From Allobranchiibius huperziae (GTDB lineage Bacteria; Actinomycetota; Actinomycetes; Actinomycetales; Dermatophilaceae): a DNA stretch of 64,000 nucleotides. The DNA lies in NCBI RefSeq assembly GCF_013410455.1, contig NZ_JACCFW010000001.1, positions 1,132,929-1,196,928 of the forward strand. Reading direction: 5' to 3'. This document shows positions 11,081 to 20,417 of the stretch, one piece after another; positions within the stretch are counted from its first letter, which is position 1, and each line of letters opens with the position of its first letter. The notes below the pieces were generated by a model that ran no database searches, was not told the DNA's origin, and saw only the letters and a list, made by a program, of their open reading frames with translations. Made by a program: the position numbers and the translations under genes.

Positions 11081-12063
11081 GGGTGTGCGTCGTCGGTGCC
11101 GGCGCCATCGGCGGCACCCTCGCTGCGGCGTTCGCCCGCGGCGGCGCGCAGGTCTCCCTGCTCGCGCGTGGCGTCACGCTCGCTGCCCTCGCCCGTGACG
11201 GTCTGGTGCTCGATCACGACGGCGCCACCGAACGCCATCCCCTCCCGGTGAGTTCGGACCCGGCCGACCTCGGCCCCCAGGATCTGGTGGTCCTGGCGGT
11301 CAAGGCGCCCTCCCTGCCGGCCGTCGCCACCTCGGTCGCCGCCCTGCTCGGCGACCACACCAGGGTGCTGACCGCGATGAACGGACTGCCCTGGTGGTTC
11401 CTGGACGGGGGATTCGGCGGCCCGGTCTCCGGCCGCACCCTGCGCAGTGTGGACCCCGAAGGTGCGCTCACCCGCGCGTTCCCGAGCGAGCGCGTCATCG
11501 GCTCCGTCGTGCACCTCGGCGCCAGTACGCCGGCGCCGGGGGTGGTGCGGTGGGAGACCGGTGACGGCCTCGTGCTGGGCGATCCTGCGGGCGGCGCCGA
11601 TGAAGTGACGCAGAGCGTGGCGGGCGTGCTGGGCAGCGGTGGCCTGTCGGTGACGACGTCACAGCAGATCCAACGCGACGTCTGGTGGAAGCTGTGGGGC
11701 AACATGACCATGAACCCGGTCAGCCTGCTCACGACCGGCACGATGGACACGATCCTCGACGACGATCTGGTGATGGAGCTGGTCGACGCCGTCATGTTCG
11801 AGGCCAAGGCCCTCGGTGCGACGCTCGGGATCCCGATGGACCAGGACCCTGCTGACCGGCACCGGATCACCCGGCGGCTCGGAGCGTTCCGCACCTCGAT
11901 GCTGCAGGACCTGGACGCCGGACGACCGGTGGAGCTCGATGCGCTGCTCGGCGCCGTCGTCGAGCTGGGGGAGCTGACCGGTGCGCCGCTGCCGACCGCC
12001 CGCATGCTCTTCGGGCTGGCGCGCAGCAGAGCGCGCGTGTCGGGGCTCTATCCGGCGTCGTGA
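11077..12063 (+). CDS. 2-dehydropantoate 2-reductase (ketopantoate reductase) family
   Basis: 328 residues from the ATG that overlaps the preceding stop. The N-terminus has the NADPH-binding GAGAIGG motif, followed by VLAVKAPSLP, whose Lys is typical of the cofactor site. The central WWKLWGNMTMNPVS block carries the conserved catalytic Lys and Asn of the ApbA/PanE family, and a C-terminal helical domain completes the fold. PanE makes pantoate for coenzyme A. Several paralogues with other 2-oxo substrates exist in actinobacteria and the rest of the pantothenate pathway is not adjacent, so I leave out the gene symbol. Confidence 0.85.
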   Translation: MRVCVVGAGAIGGTLAAAFARGGAQVSLLARGVTLAALARDGLVLDHDGATERHPLPVSSDPADLGPQDLVVLAVKAPSLPAVATSVAALLGDHTRVLTAMNGLPWWFLDGGFGGPVSGRTLRSVDPEGALTRAFPSERVIGSVVHLGASTPAPGVVRWETGDGLVLGDPAGGADEVTQSVAGVLGSGGLSVTTSQQIQRDVWWKLWGNMTMNPVSLLTTGTMDTILDDDLVMELVDAVMFEAKALGATLGIPMDQDPADRHRITRRLGAFRTSMLQDLDAGRPVELDALLGAVVELGELTGAPLPTARMLFGLARSRARVSGLYPAS

Positions 12064-12222
12064 CGATTTCGGCGCGGCGCGGCGTTCTGGCAGACTGATC
12101 GGCGTACCCGCGTGCGGCCGGCCCTCCCTGTGCCCGCGCGCCTACCCCGAGCATCGGCTCCCCGTGTGTTCCCCACCCGGTCTCGCCGCGCTCACCAATG
12201 AGATACAGGAGACACCACCAAC

Positions 12223-12723
12223 GTGGCCGTCAAGATTCGTTTGAAGCGACTCGGCAAGATTCGCACCCCCCAGTACCGCGTCGTCGTCATGGACTCGCGC
12301 ACCAAGCGCGATGGCCGGGCGATCGAGGAGATCGGGAAGTACCACCCCAAGGAAGACCCCAGCCTGATCGAGATCGACTCCGAGCGCGCGCAGTACTGGC
12401 TCGGAGTCGGCGCGCAGCCCACCGAGCAAGTGCGTGCGCTCCTCGGCGTGACCGGTGACTGGCAGAAGTTCAAGGGCGAGCCGGGTGCCGAGGGCACGCT
12501 GCGCGTCAAGGAAGCCCCGCGCGACAAGAAGGCCGCGTACGAGGCCGCCTTGGCCGCCGCCCAGAACGCGTCCGACGACGCGGGCAAGGGCAGCGCGACC
12601 ACCACCCGTAAGAAGGCCGCCGCGGCTCCCGCCGACGACGCGCCCGCCGCGGAGAAGTCGGACAAGGCGGAGAAGGCTGACGCCAAGGCCGCGGACGACA
12701 CCGCCGCCCCCTCGGAGAGCTGA
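12223..12723 (+). CDS. rpsP: 30S ribosomal protein S16
   Basis: 166 residues, GTG start with AGGAG about 11 bases upstream. The first 80 or so residues are canonical S16 ([20 protein letters not shown], then [16 protein letters not shown]). The last 60-70 residues form an Ala/Asp/Lys-rich low-complexity tail, an extension seen in many actinobacterial S16 proteins. It binds 16S rRNA and helps assemble the 30S subunit. It opens the conserved rpsP-khpA-rimM-trmD-rplS group, with khpA five bases downstream. Confidence 0.97.
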   Translation: MAVKIRLKRLGKIRTPQYRVVVMDSRTKRDGRAIEEIGKYHPKEDPSLIEIDSERAQYWLGVGAQPTEQVRALLGVTGDWQKFKGEPGAEGTLRVKEAPRDKKAAYEAALAAAQNASDDAGKGSATTTRKKAAAAPADDAPAAEKSDKAEKADAKAADDTAAPSES

Positions 12724-12728
12724 GCACC

Positions 12729-12971
12729 TTGCTCGAAGAGGCGCTGGAACACCTGGTCAAGGGCATCGTCGACCACGATGACGACGTCGTGGTCCAGCAC
12801 AAGGACGGCCGCCGGGGCGAGATGCTCGAGGTGCGCGTGCACCCCGACGATCTCGGCCGGGTGATCGGACGCTCCGGTCGCACCGCGTCCGCGCTGCGCA
12901 CCGTCGTGGGCGCTCTCGCGAGCGGCCGCAACATCCGCGTGGACATCGTCGACACCGACCAGGTGCGCTGA
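12729..12971 (+). CDS. khpA: KH-domain RNA-binding protein KhpA
   Basis: 80 residues, TTG start five bases after rpsP. The sequence is a single type-II KH domain with the RNA-binding loop GRVIGRSGRTASALR. KhpA proteins bind small and messenger RNAs, often with KhpB/Jag, and influence cell division and envelope growth in Gram-positive bacteria. It is co-transcribed with rpsP, and a strong terminator follows, which cuts it off from rimM. Confidence 0.93.
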   Translation: MLEEALEHLVKGIVDHDDDVVVQHKDGRRGEMLEVRVHPDDLGRVIGRSGRTASALRTVVGALASGRNIRVDIVDTDQVR

Positions 12972-12991
12972 CCGGCTCGACAGCACTCCAG

Positions 12992-13040
12992 CGACGCCAG
13001 GTGGCCCGGGAACATCCCGGACACCTGGCGTCGTCGTTTT
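12992..13040 (+). terminator. Intrinsic terminator of the rpsP-khpA transcript
   Basis: A 12-base arm (12992-13003) pairs perfectly with 13022-13033. A second inner stem (CCGGG with CCCGG) closes the loop. The run TTTT at 13037-13040 follows immediately. This is one of the most classical rho-independent terminators in the window. Confidence 0.85.
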
Positions 13041-13062
13041 CCCACCTCGAAGGAACCCGCTC

Positions 13063-14268
13063 ATGCACTCCGTACGCCGCCCGGCTCTCGGGAGCTCCTC
13101 CGCTCTGGCAGGAGTGCTCGTGGCCTTCGTCGCCAACGGATTCGGGTACGGCGCCGTCGGCGCGCTGACCCCGGCGCTGCGCGAGCAGCTGCACACCGAC
13201 GCGCTCAGCATCGGCGTGCTGCTGATGGTGCTGGGGCTCGCCGCGATCGTCGGTATCAACCTGGGCGGGCGTCTGTCCGACGCGCACGGCGCGCTGCGCC
13301 CGATGCAGGCCGGCACCCTGGCGATGGCCCTCGGCCTGCTGCTGCTCCCGTGGGCGGGATCGGTGTGGACCGCCTGCGTGGCCGGGGTCCTGCTCGGCGT
13401 GGGCAACGGAGCGCTCGACGTGTCGATGAACGCGCTCGCGGTGCAGGTCGAGCAGCACCGCGAGCGTCCCGTCATGAGCCGGTTGCACGCCTTCTTCTCC
13501 GTCGGCACGCTCGCGGTGTCACTGCTCGTACTGCTGCTCGGTCGCGCGCACTTGTCGGGTGGCCACCTGGTGCTGGCCGCGATGACGGTCGTGGGCATCA
13601 CGTTGCTGGTCAGCCTGGTCTTCCAGGAGCGACTCTCCGCGCAGTCCCAGATCGTCGGACACGCCGACGCGCACGGTGCGCGCTCCGCCATCCCGCGCGC
13701 CGCCTGGCTGCTTGGCCTCATGGCGATCTGCTTCGCGGTCGCTGAGGGCACGGCCATGGACTGGTCGGCGTACGACGTGAAATCGATTGCCAGCGTGTCT
13801 GATTCAACCGCAGCACTCGGCGTGGTCGCGGTCTCGGCGACCATGGTCACCATCCGGCTGTGCGGTGACGCGGCCGTGCACCTGATCGGACGACGTGCCG
13901 TCGTGCGGTTCGGCGCCGCCGTCGCCGCGGCGGGATACCTGATCGCCGTCATCGCGTCGCCGCTGTGGCTGCTGCTGCTCGGGTGGGCCGTGGTCGGCCT
14001 GGGCATGGGTCTGGTCGCCCCGCAGGTCTACGGATCCGCGGGCAACCTGGCGGGCGGTCGCGGGCTGTCCGTCGTGGTGTCGATGGGATACGCCGCGGGG
14101 CTGCTCGGCCCCGGGGTCATCGGCAGCCTGGTGCACGCGTTCGGCATCGCCGACGCGTTGATCGTCCCGCTCGTGCTCGCGGCCGCGCTGTCCGCGCTGA
14201 GTGTCGTGATGCCCGACGTGCGCCGAGATGCCGAGCCCGAACCGGCTCCGGTGGCGAGCGGCACCTGA
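13063..14268 (+). CDS. MFS transporter
   Basis: 401 residues with about 12 hydrophobic segments. GRLSDAHGALRPMQAG is the loop between helices 2 and 3 typical of the major facilitator superfamily, and GVGNGALDVSMNALAVQVEQ resembles the YbjJ/FucP-like branch. The substrate is not evident. An AAGGAA ribosome site precedes the ATG. It sits between khpA and rimM, where most relatives have no gene, and is followed 12 bases later by a DUF2752 gene in the same direction. Confidence 0.88.
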   Translation: MHSVRRPALGSSSALAGVLVAFVANGFGYGAVGALTPALREQLHTDALSIGVLLMVLGLAAIVGINLGGRLSDAHGALRPMQAGTLAMALGLLLLPWAGSVWTACVAGVLLGVGNGALDVSMNALAVQVEQHRERPVMSRLHAFFSVGTLAVSLLVLLLGRAHLSGGHLVLAAMTVVGITLLVSLVFQERLSAQSQIVGHADAHGARSAIPRAAWLLGLMAICFAVAEGTAMDWSAYDVKSIASVSDSTAALGVVAVSATMVTIRLCGDAAVHLIGRRAVVRFGAAVAAAGYLIAVIASPLWLLLLGWAVVGLGMGLVAPQVYGSAGNLAGGRGLSVVVSMGYAAGLLGPGVIGSLVHAFGIADALIVPLVLAAALSALSVVMPDVRRDAEPEPAPVASGT

Positions 14269-14280
14269 GACACTGACGGC

Positions 14281-14754
14281 ATGACCCAGCTCGGAGCAGC
14301 GCCCGCGCAGTCGTCGACGACCTACGACGCCGCATCGCGCGATGCCACGTCGCCATGGCGTCGGGTGCGTCCGCTCGCGGTCGGCGGACTGCTCGTGGGC
14401 GTCGCCACCGTGGCACTGCACTTCCGGGATCCGCACCAGCACGGGTCGTGGGGGATGTGCCCGCTCTATGCGCTCACGGGCATCTACTGCCCGGGGTGCG
14501 GGGGTCTGCGCGCCGTCAACGACCTCACCAACGGCAACCTGCGGGCCGCGCTCTCCAGCAATGTCTTCGTGGTGCTGCTCATGCCCGTCGTCGTGGGGTG
14601 GTGGCTCACCGCGCTGCGCAACCGCTGGCGCGGTGTGCCCGGCGCGCCGTTCGCACGGCAGCACGCCACGGTCCTGACCTACGTGATCGGCGCCGTCGCG
14701 GTGATCTTCATGATCGTGCGCAACACGCCCTGGGGCTCGGCACTGGCTCCCTGA
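14281..14754 (+). CDS. DUF2752 membrane protein
   Basis: 157 residues. The diagnostic motif CPLYALTGIYCPGCGGLRA (Cys pairs flanking a membrane segment) matches DUF2752. There are about three hydrophobic segments. Family function is unknown; the CPGCG motif hints at metal or redox chemistry at the membrane, but that is inference. It begins 12 bases after the MFS gene and ends at a bidirectional terminator shared with the convergent DUF4190 gene. Confidence 0.85.
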   Translation: MTQLGAAPAQSSTTYDAASRDATSPWRRVRPLAVGGLLVGVATVALHFRDPHQHGSWGMCPLYALTGIYCPGCGGLRAVNDLTNGNLRAALSSNVFVVLLMPVVVGWWLTALRNRWRGVPGAPFARQHATVLTYVIGAVAVIFMIVRNTPWGSALAP

Positions 14755-14784
14755 CAACCGCACCGGGTTTCGCATGAAGCACAG

Positions 14785-14822
14785 GAACGGCGGGCACCGG
14801 GAGAACCCGGTGCCCGCCGTTC
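14785..14822. terminator. Bidirectional terminator between DUF2752 and DUF4190 genes
   Basis: Arms 14785-14801 and 14806-14822 form a perfect 17-bp stem with a 4-base loop between two convergent genes. Confidence 0.8.
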
Positions 14823-14838
14823 GGGAAAGATCGTGTGC

Positions 14839-15165
14839 TCAGTGCGCGAATCGCACGATGGCGATGACGACGCCGAGAATCAGGGAGATGATGCCGACGA
14901 TGATGGCGGCGGTTGCCATCCCCTCGCCCTCCTGGCGGCCGCCGGAGGCCCTGATCTCGTTCCGAGCCAGGACCCCAAGCACGATGCCTACGATGGAGAG
15001 AACGCCGCAGCAGAGGAAGCCGACGATGCTGCAGATCAGGCCGATCAGGGCCTTCTGATTACGCTGAGGCTGCACCGGGCCGCCGCCGAGGTCGCCCTGC
15101 TGGAAACCGCCGCCCTGGCCGTAGTCGCCGGGCGGGGGCGGTGGCGCTGACTGGTCGTAACTCAT
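14839..15165 (-). CDS. DUF4190-type small membrane protein
   Basis: 108 residues. The ATG at 15165 is preceded by GGAGGA, which settles the start; longer upstream frames lack a ribosome site. The N-terminal 35 residues are rich in Pro, Gly and Gln. Two hydrophobic segments follow (IGLICSIVGFLCCGVLSIVG and AAIIVGIISLILGVVIAIV) separated by a short charged loop containing LARNEIRASGGRQEGEG, the signature of DUF4190. It is probably an inner-membrane protein of unknown role. It is divergent from rimM. Confidence 0.88.
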   Translation of the reverse strand: MSYDQSAPPPPPGDYGQGGGFQQGDLGGGPVQPQRNQKALIGLICSIVGFLCCGVLSIVGIVLGVLARNEIRASGGRQEGEGMATAAIIVGIISLILGVVIAIVRFAH

Positions 15166-15298
15166 GCTTCCTCCGAAAGAAGTGACGGTTGCCGGATGGC
15201 CGATCGTGCGCCGATCCAACCATGTACCAGACCGCTTGGGGCCGATAGCGGCAGACGGGTCGAGGCGGCGTCGAGCGGTAGCTGGGAGACTTCCCGGC

Positions 15299-15805
15299 AT
15301 GGACGAGGTGATGGTGGCCCGCATCGGCCGCGCGAACGGGCTGAAGGGCGAGGTGACGGTCCAGCTGCACACCGACCGGCCGCAGGAGCGGTTCACCCCC
15401 GGTGCACGCTTTCGCACCGAGCCGTCGATCGGGGAGCTGACGGTGCGCTCGGCGCGCGTGCAGGGCACGACGTGGGTCCTCGGTTTCGAGCAGGTGCGTG
15501 ATCGCACGGGCGCCGAAGGACTGCGTGACACCCGGCTCATGGCCGCGCCGGACGAGGACGAGGACGACGGCTGGTACGAGGACGATCTGGTCGACCTGAT
15601 CGTCTACGACGTCGACGGCACTCTCGTGGGGGCGGTCGTCGCGCTGCTGCAGCGCCCGGCACAGGACCTGCTGCAGATCGCGTTGGAGGGCGGCGGCATT
15701 GCGTACGTGCCGTTCGTCGAGCAGATCGTGCCCGTCGTCGACATCGAGGCCGGTCGGATCGAGATCGACCCGCCGCCCGGCCTGCTCGACCTCGGGCGGG
15801 ACTGA
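15299..15805 (+). CDS. rimM: Ribosome maturation factor RimM
   Basis: 168 residues; ATG at 15299 with GGGAG about 10 bases upstream. RimM helps mature the 30S head and binds S19. The N-terminal RimM domain begins VARIGRANGLKGEVTVQLHTDRP, and the C-terminal PRC-barrel-like part shows DLLQIALEGG, then YVPFVEQIVPVVD. Three bases separate its stop from trmD, so the two are coupled. Confidence 0.96.
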   Translation: MDEVMVARIGRANGLKGEVTVQLHTDRPQERFTPGARFRTEPSIGELTVRSARVQGTTWVLGFEQVRDRTGAEGLRDTRLMAAPDEDEDDGWYEDDLVDLIVYDVDGTLVGAVVALLQRPAQDLLQIALEGGGIAYVPFVEQIVPVVDIEAGRIEIDPPPGLLDLGRD

Positions 15806-15808
15806 CCG

Positions 15809-16969
15809 GTGCGCATCGACGTCGTCTCGATCTTCCCCGACTATCTCGCCCCGCTGGACCTGTCGCTGATCGGCAAGGCGCGGCGCGACGGCCTGCTCGA
15901 CATCCGGGTGCACGACCTGCGCGTTTTCACCCACGACCGGCACCGCACCGTCGACGACACGCCGTACGGCGGCGGCGCCGGCATGGTGATGAAGCCCGAG
16001 CCGTGGGGTGAGGCGTTGGACGCGCTGGCGACACAGGGTGATCCTCGGCCCGTCCTGATCGTGCCGGGGCCGGGTGGCGAGCCCCTCACCCAGCGCACCG
16101 CCCGTGAGCTCGCGGACCGGGAGTGGCTGGTCTTCGCGTGTGGTCGCTACGAGGGCATCGACGAGCGGGTCTACGAGCACGCCGCCGACCGGATGGACGT
16201 GCGCGTCGTCTCGCTCGGCGACTACGTGCTGAACGGCGGCGAGGTCGCCGCGCTCGCCATCATCGAAGCGGTCGCGCGGCTGCTGCCGGGCGTGATCGGC
16301 AACGCCGCGTCGCTCGATGAGGAGTCGCACGAGGACGGATTGCTCGAATACCCCGTCTACACCAAGCCCGCGCAGTGGCAGGGCCGTGCCGTGCCGGACG
16401 TCCTGCTCTCCGGCGACCACGGCGCGATCGCACGCTGGCGCCGCGAACAGCAGCTGCATCGCACCGCCCGTCGGCGCCCCGACCTGCTGCACGCCTCCGC
16501 TGCGGCGGATCCCGACGACCTGGCACTCGTGCCGGCCGGCCCGGGCGACGTGGGGGAGCTGCTCACCCTGACGCACGCCTGCTGGCTCACGACCGGCATC
16601 GAGAACGACACCCTGCAGATCCCCGCCCAGCACGAGACCTACGAGTCGCTGGCCGCCTCGCTGCAGATCACGTCGACCTACGTCGTGCGCTCCCACGGCC
16701 GGCTCGTCGCGTCGGCGAGGGGCAGGCTCGACGGTGACGCGTGGGAGATCGAGCGGGTCATGGTGGCGCCCGACCTGCGCGGACGGGGCCTCGGGCAATG
16801 GCTGCTGGAGCAGATCGAGGCGCAGGCGCCCGCCGAGGCGACGGCGTACAGCCTCTTCACCGGCGAACGCAGCCTCGGTCCGCTGCGGATGTACCGCAGG
16901 GCGGGATACCGGCGCGCCGGCCAGGGTCCGTTCGGGCGGACCGTGCGGCTGCGTAAGCCGCGCGCCTGA
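15809..16969 (+). CDS. trmD: tRNA (guanine37-N1)-methyltransferase TrmD fused to a GNAT acetyltransferase domain
   Basis: 386 residues, against 230-270 for ordinary TrmD. Residues 1 to about 230 are a complete TrmD with its knot motifs ([42 protein letters not shown]), which methylates G37 of tRNAs with SAM. Residues about 232-386 form a GNAT domain with the acetyl-CoA motif [17 protein letters not shown] (from 319) and a terminal [11 protein letters not shown]. The reading frame is continuous with no stop or start between the domains. Both active-site sets look intact. What the acetyltransferase half modifies is unknown; a tRNA, ribosomal or small-molecule target can only be guessed. Confidence 0.93.
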   Translation: MRIDVVSIFPDYLAPLDLSLIGKARRDGLLDIRVHDLRVFTHDRHRTVDDTPYGGGAGMVMKPEPWGEALDALATQGDPRPVLIVPGPGGEPLTQRTARELADREWLVFACGRYEGIDERVYEHAADRMDVRVVSLGDYVLNGGEVAALAIIEAVARLLPGVIGNAASLDEESHEDGLLEYPVYTKPAQWQGRAVPDVLLSGDHGAIARWRREQQLHRTARRRPDLLHASAAADPDDLALVPAGPGDVGELLTLTHACWLTTGIENDTLQIPAQHETYESLAASLQITSTYVVRSHGRLVASARGRLDGDAWEIERVMVAPDLRGRGLGQWLLEQIEAQAPAEATAYSLFTGERSLGPLRMYRRAGYRRAGQGPFGRTVRLRKPRA

Positions 16970-17170
16970 TCCGCGCCGGTCCGGTGTGCTCGATTTCAGC
17001 CCTGGCGCCCCGGTCTGGCAGACTGTGCAGTCGCGTCGTGCACGCAAGCGGACCCCCGCCACAGGGGGACGTGACCCCGAGAACCTTCGGGGCATGTGGT
17101 CCGAGCAGCTCGACGCACTCCCCGTTCATCAACGGTGGCGACCTGTGGCGCCACGAGGAAGTAGCTCGTC

Positions 17171-17542
17171 ATGCATAAGTTCGACGCGATCGACGCCCCC
17201 AGCCTCCGCAGCGACATCCCCGACTTCCGCGCCGGTGACAACGTCAAGGTGCACGTGAAGGTCATCGAGGGCACGCGCAGCCGCGTGCAGATCTTCCAGG
17301 GTGTCGTCATCGGCCGTCACGGCGGCGGCATCGGCGAGACCTTCACCGTCCGCAAGGTCAGCTTCGGCGTCGGCGTGGAGCGCAAGTTCCCGCTGCACAC
17401 CCCGGTGATCGACCACATCGAGGTCGCTTCCCGCGGTGACGTGCGCCGCGCGAAGCTGTACTACCTGCGCGACCTGCGCGGCAAGGCCGCCAAGATCAAG
17501 GAGAAGCGCGACGTTCCTTCGGTCAAGCCCGTCAAGGCCTGA
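17171..17542 (+). CDS. rplS: 50S ribosomal protein L19
   Basis: 123 residues with the canonical core ([49 protein letters not shown]). L19 sits at the 30S-50S interface. It is separated from trmD by about 200 bases that show no gene but contain short hairpins (for example GTGGCG pairing with CGCCAC near 17140-17160), so a separate promoter or leader is possible. A terminator follows. Confidence 0.97.
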   Translation: MHKFDAIDAPSLRSDIPDFRAGDNVKVHVKVIEGTRSRVQIFQGVVIGRHGGGIGETFTVRKVSFGVGVERKFPLHTPVIDHIEVASRGDVRRAKLYYLRDLRGKAAKIKEKRDVPSVKPVKA

Positions 17543-17575
17543 ACCGCCCGAGTCATCGACTCAGCACGCACCGAT

Positions 17576-17607
17576 GATGGCGCGATCCCCGCGGGGGTCG
17601 CGCCATC
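17576..17607 (+). terminator. Terminator after rplS
   Basis: The arm 17576-17590 pairs with 17594-17607 (14 pairs with one bulged T) around a 3-base loop, 34 bases after the rplS stop. Confidence 0.7.
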
Positions 17608-17670
17608 GTCGCGTTCGCCGCGACGCGCCGCCCCGCTGAGGTCGTCCCTGCACGGCCCCGTCCCATCTTC

Positions 17671-18783
17671 GTGGGGCACACTCTCGTGGTGACATCCGAT
17701 CCCGGGGGCAGAGGACGCGGACCCAGACGGTGGTTGCGTCCGGGTACCCACGCCTGGAAGCTGCCGGCCGGCGCCACCCGCCCACAGAAGGTGCTGGGCC
17801 CGTTGCCGAGCCCCGCGCAGCGCTCCACCGACGGCTCCGACACGACGGACGCGACGCGGGTCGGTCCCGCCCAGGACCCCGCCGACAGCCCCACCCTTCC
17901 CCAGCGCAGGCTCGGGCCGCTCCCGAAGTCTGCGTCTCCCGTCGCCGCCGACCCGGCCGACGAGCCCACCATCGGTCTGCGGCTGCACCGGCCTCCCCAG
18001 CCCGGCCCGGAACCGACCGCTGACGCCACCGCGACGCAGGCTCCGCGAAGGGACGTCCCGGTCCCAGCGGCGACGGAGGAGCCGGTGCAGGAACCGGCCC
18101 CCGCCGCGCCGCCGCGTCGTACGCAGCGCTGGCTCGTCGCGATCCGCGAACTCGTGCTGGTCGTGGTCATCGCCATGCTGCTGTCGTTCGTCATCAAGAC
18201 CTTCCTGCTGCAGCCCTTCTGGATCCCTTCGGAGTCGATGGAGCCGGCGCTGGTGCCCGGGGACCGTGTCGTGGTCAGCAAGCTCACACCGGGACCGTTC
18301 GACCTGCACCGCGGAGACGTCGTGGTCTTCGACGATCCCGACAACTGGCTCGGCGACGAGGGGAGCGCTCCCAATCCCGGCCCGGTGCAGAAGCTGCTCG
18401 AATTCGTCGGTCTCTACCCCGCGGGGGACAACCACCTCATCAAGCGGGTGATCGGGATGCCCGGTGACCATGTGACGTGCTGCGACAGCGCCGGCAAGAT
18501 CACCATCAACGGCGTCGCGATCACCGAGCCGTACCTGGCGGCGGGCACCAAGCCCAGCCTCACCCGATTCGACATCACCGTCCCGGCGGGCAGGATCTGG
18601 GTGATGGGTGACAACCGCGGCGACTCGGGGGACTCGCGCTATCACGACGACGGGTCGGGCGCGACCGGGTCGGTGCCGATCAAAGACGTCACCGGGCGGG
18701 CCGATGCAGTGGTCTGGCCCCTCGACCGCATAACCTGGCTCGGCAACTACTCCGCGACCTTCGCGAAGGTTCCTTCCCATTGA
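17671..18783 (+). CDS. lepB: Signal peptidase I with a long proline-rich N-terminal extension
   Basis: Up to 370 residues. The first 150 or so residues are Pro/Ala/Thr-rich and probably disordered in the cytoplasm. A membrane helix follows (ELVLVVVIAMLLSFVIKTFLL), then the type I signal peptidase domain: SESMEPAL with nucleophile Ser189, IKRVIGMPGD with general-base Lys258, and GDNRGDSGDSR. It cleaves secretory signal peptides on the outer face of the membrane. Starts at GTG 17671, 17686 or 17689 are all possible and none has a strong ribosome site. A second signal peptidase I follows seven bases downstream. Confidence 0.93.
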   Translation: MGHTLVVTSDPGGRGRGPRRWLRPGTHAWKLPAGATRPQKVLGPLPSPAQRSTDGSDTTDATRVGPAQDPADSPTLPQRRLGPLPKSASPVAADPADEPTIGLRLHRPPQPGPEPTADATATQAPRRDVPVPAATEEPVQEPAPAAPPRRTQRWLVAIRELVLVVVIAMLLSFVIKTFLLQPFWIPSESMEPALVPGDRVVVSKLTPGPFDLHRGDVVVFDDPDNWLGDEGSAPNPGPVQKLLEFVGLYPAGDNHLIKRVIGMPGDHVTCCDSAGKITINGVAITEPYLAAGTKPSLTRFDITVPAGRIWVMGDNRGDSGDSRYHDDGSGATGSVPIKDVTGRADAVVWPLDRITWLGNYSATFAKVPSH

Positions 18784-18790
18784 CGGACGT

Positions 18791-19606
18791 ATGACTGACG
18801 ACTCCCGCAACCGCCCCCCATCGGGCGCCTCCTCCGACGCATCGGCGCACCGCGCCGCATCGGACACCCCCGACGACCGCCCGGCACCGGGCGAGGTACC
18901 AGCCACCGCCGAGCACCCCCGACCTCATCACCGGTGGGTGTTCCTGCGCGAACTGGCCATCGTCGTCGTCATCGCGCTCGCCCTGTCCTTCCTGGTGAAG
19001 ACCTTCCTGGTGCAGCCGTTCTCGATCCCGTCGCCCTCGATGGAGAACACCCTCATCACCGGCGACCGGATCCTGGTCAGCAAGTTCACCCCGCAGCACT
19101 CGGCGCTGCACCGCGGCGACGTGGTGGTCTTCTCCAAACCGAACACCTGGGGTCCGGACGAGTCGAATCCCGGCCCGGTCAAGCGGATCGTCAAGGACGC
19201 CCTGATCGGCGTCGGGGTGCTGCCCGGGGGGCCGGACCACCTGGTCAAGCGGGTCATCGGACTGCCCGGGGACCACATCGTGTGCTGCAACTCCAAGGAC
19301 CAGATCACCATCAACGGGTACGCGATCACCGAGAAGTACCTGCCGCCGGGTGAGAAGTCCGACGACGGGCCCGACGCCCGGTTCGACATCACGGTGCCCG
19401 CCGGGAAGGTGTGGGTGCTCGGCGACAACCGGGCCGACTCCGCCGACTCGCGTGTGCACAATCTGGACGGCAAGGGCGTCGACGGGACGGTGCCGGTCTC
19501 CGACATCACCGGTCAGGTCGTCGCCATCGCCTGGCCGATCAGCCGTATCGGCGGATTGCCGACGTACGGCTCGGTCTTCGCCGATGTGCCCAAGCCGAGA
19601 CCATGA
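18791..19606 (+). CDS. lepB: Signal peptidase I (second tandem copy)
   Basis: 271 residues. A short 45-residue polar N-terminus leads to a membrane helix ([20 protein letters not shown]) and the catalytic domain with SPSMENTL (Ser83), [11 protein letters not shown] (Lys153) and [11 protein letters not shown]. All catalytic residues are present, so both tandem peptidases should be active. It shares strong local similarity with the upstream copy, including paired Cys (VTCC/IVCC) before the ITING segment, which suggests duplication. Its stop is five bases from the rnhB start. Confidence 0.94.
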   Translation: MTDDSRNRPPSGASSDASAHRAASDTPDDRPAPGEVPATAEHPRPHHRWVFLRELAIVVVIALALSFLVKTFLVQPFSIPSPSMENTLITGDRILVSKFTPQHSALHRGDVVVFSKPNTWGPDESNPGPVKRIVKDALIGVGVLPGGPDHLVKRVIGLPGDHIVCCNSKDQITINGYAITEKYLPPGEKSDDGPDARFDITVPAGKVWVLGDNRADSADSRVHNLDGKGVDGTVPVSDITGQVVAIAWPISRIGGLPTYGSVFADVPKPRP

Positions 19607-19610
19607 CGCC

Positions 19611-20417
19611 ATGACACCCGCTCGACCGAGCCTGCGCGTGGAACGTGCGTTGCAGCGCGAGGGCCACCGGTTGCTCTGCGGCATGGATGAGGTCGGTCGC
19701 GGTGCCCTCGCCGGGCCGGTCTCGGTGGGCGCGGTCGTCATCGACGAGCACTGCCCGACCGCGCCCCAAGGGGTGCGCGACTCAAAGCTGCTCACTCCCG
19801 CTGCGCGCGAACGGCTGGTGCCCCGGCTGCGTCGGTGGGCGGTGGCGTACGCCGTCGGCCACGCCAGTGCCGCCGAGATCGACCGCATCGGCATCATGGC
19901 CGCGCTGCGCCTCGCCGGCCGACGTGCCCTGGCGATGCTCGACGTGCAGCCCGACCTGGTGATCCTGGACGGCAACCACGACTGGCTGTCGGACCGCGAG
20001 GCGGCACCGGTGCTGCTGTCCGTCGAGCAGGTGGCCGGGGCCCAGCCGGATCTGACGGCGGCCGGAGCGGACGGTGTCGGCCGCCCGATCCCGCCGGTCA
20101 CCACGATGATCAAGGCCGATATGAAGTGCTCGTCGGTGGCTGCGGCCAGCGTGCTGGCGAAGGTCGAGCGTGATGCGATGCTGCGCGACTTCCACGAGGC
20201 GTATCCGCATTTCAACTGGGCCGGCAACAAGGGATATTCGGCGCCCGACCATCTGGCAGCCATCGAGTTGCACGGGCCGTGCGAGCTGCATCGGCGCAGC
20301 TGGCGACCGTTCGGCGGTATGGGCGAGGGCGCCGATGGCGCAATCGTCCGCGCGTCCGCCGGCGCCGCGGATACGGTCGAAGAGGGTGCACCGGACGCGA
20401 TGAAGGAGTGGGCGTGA
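19611..20417 (+). CDS. rnhB: Ribonuclease HII
   Basis: 268 residues from the ATG at 19611. It removes ribonucleotides from DNA-RNA hybrids. Acidic active-site motifs are visible: [13 protein letters not shown] (Asp-Glu), [10 protein letters not shown] and [24 protein letters not shown]-terminal extension of about 35 residues rich in Gly/Ala/Asp follows the conserved WRPFG end. The stop overlaps the GTG of the DUF2469 gene (20414-20417). Confidence 0.95.
   Translation: MTPARPSLRVERALQREGHRLLCGMDEVGRGALAGPVSVGAVVIDEHCPTAPQGVRDSKLLTPAARERLVPRLRRWAVAYAVGHASAAEIDRIGIMAALRLAGRRALAMLDVQPDLVILDGNHDWLSDREAAPVLLSVEQVAGAQPDLTAAGADGVGRPIPPVTTMIKADMKCSSVAAASVLAKVERDAMLRDFHEAYPHFNWAGNKGYSAPDHLAAIELHGPCELHRRSWRPFGGMGEGADGAIVRASAGAADTVEEGAPDAMKEWA

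Noticed and set aside
12192-14006. 604-codon minus-strand open frame across rpsP, khpA and the MFS gene
   Set aside because: Spans known genes and a terminator; Ser/Thr/Ala-rich shadow with no motif.
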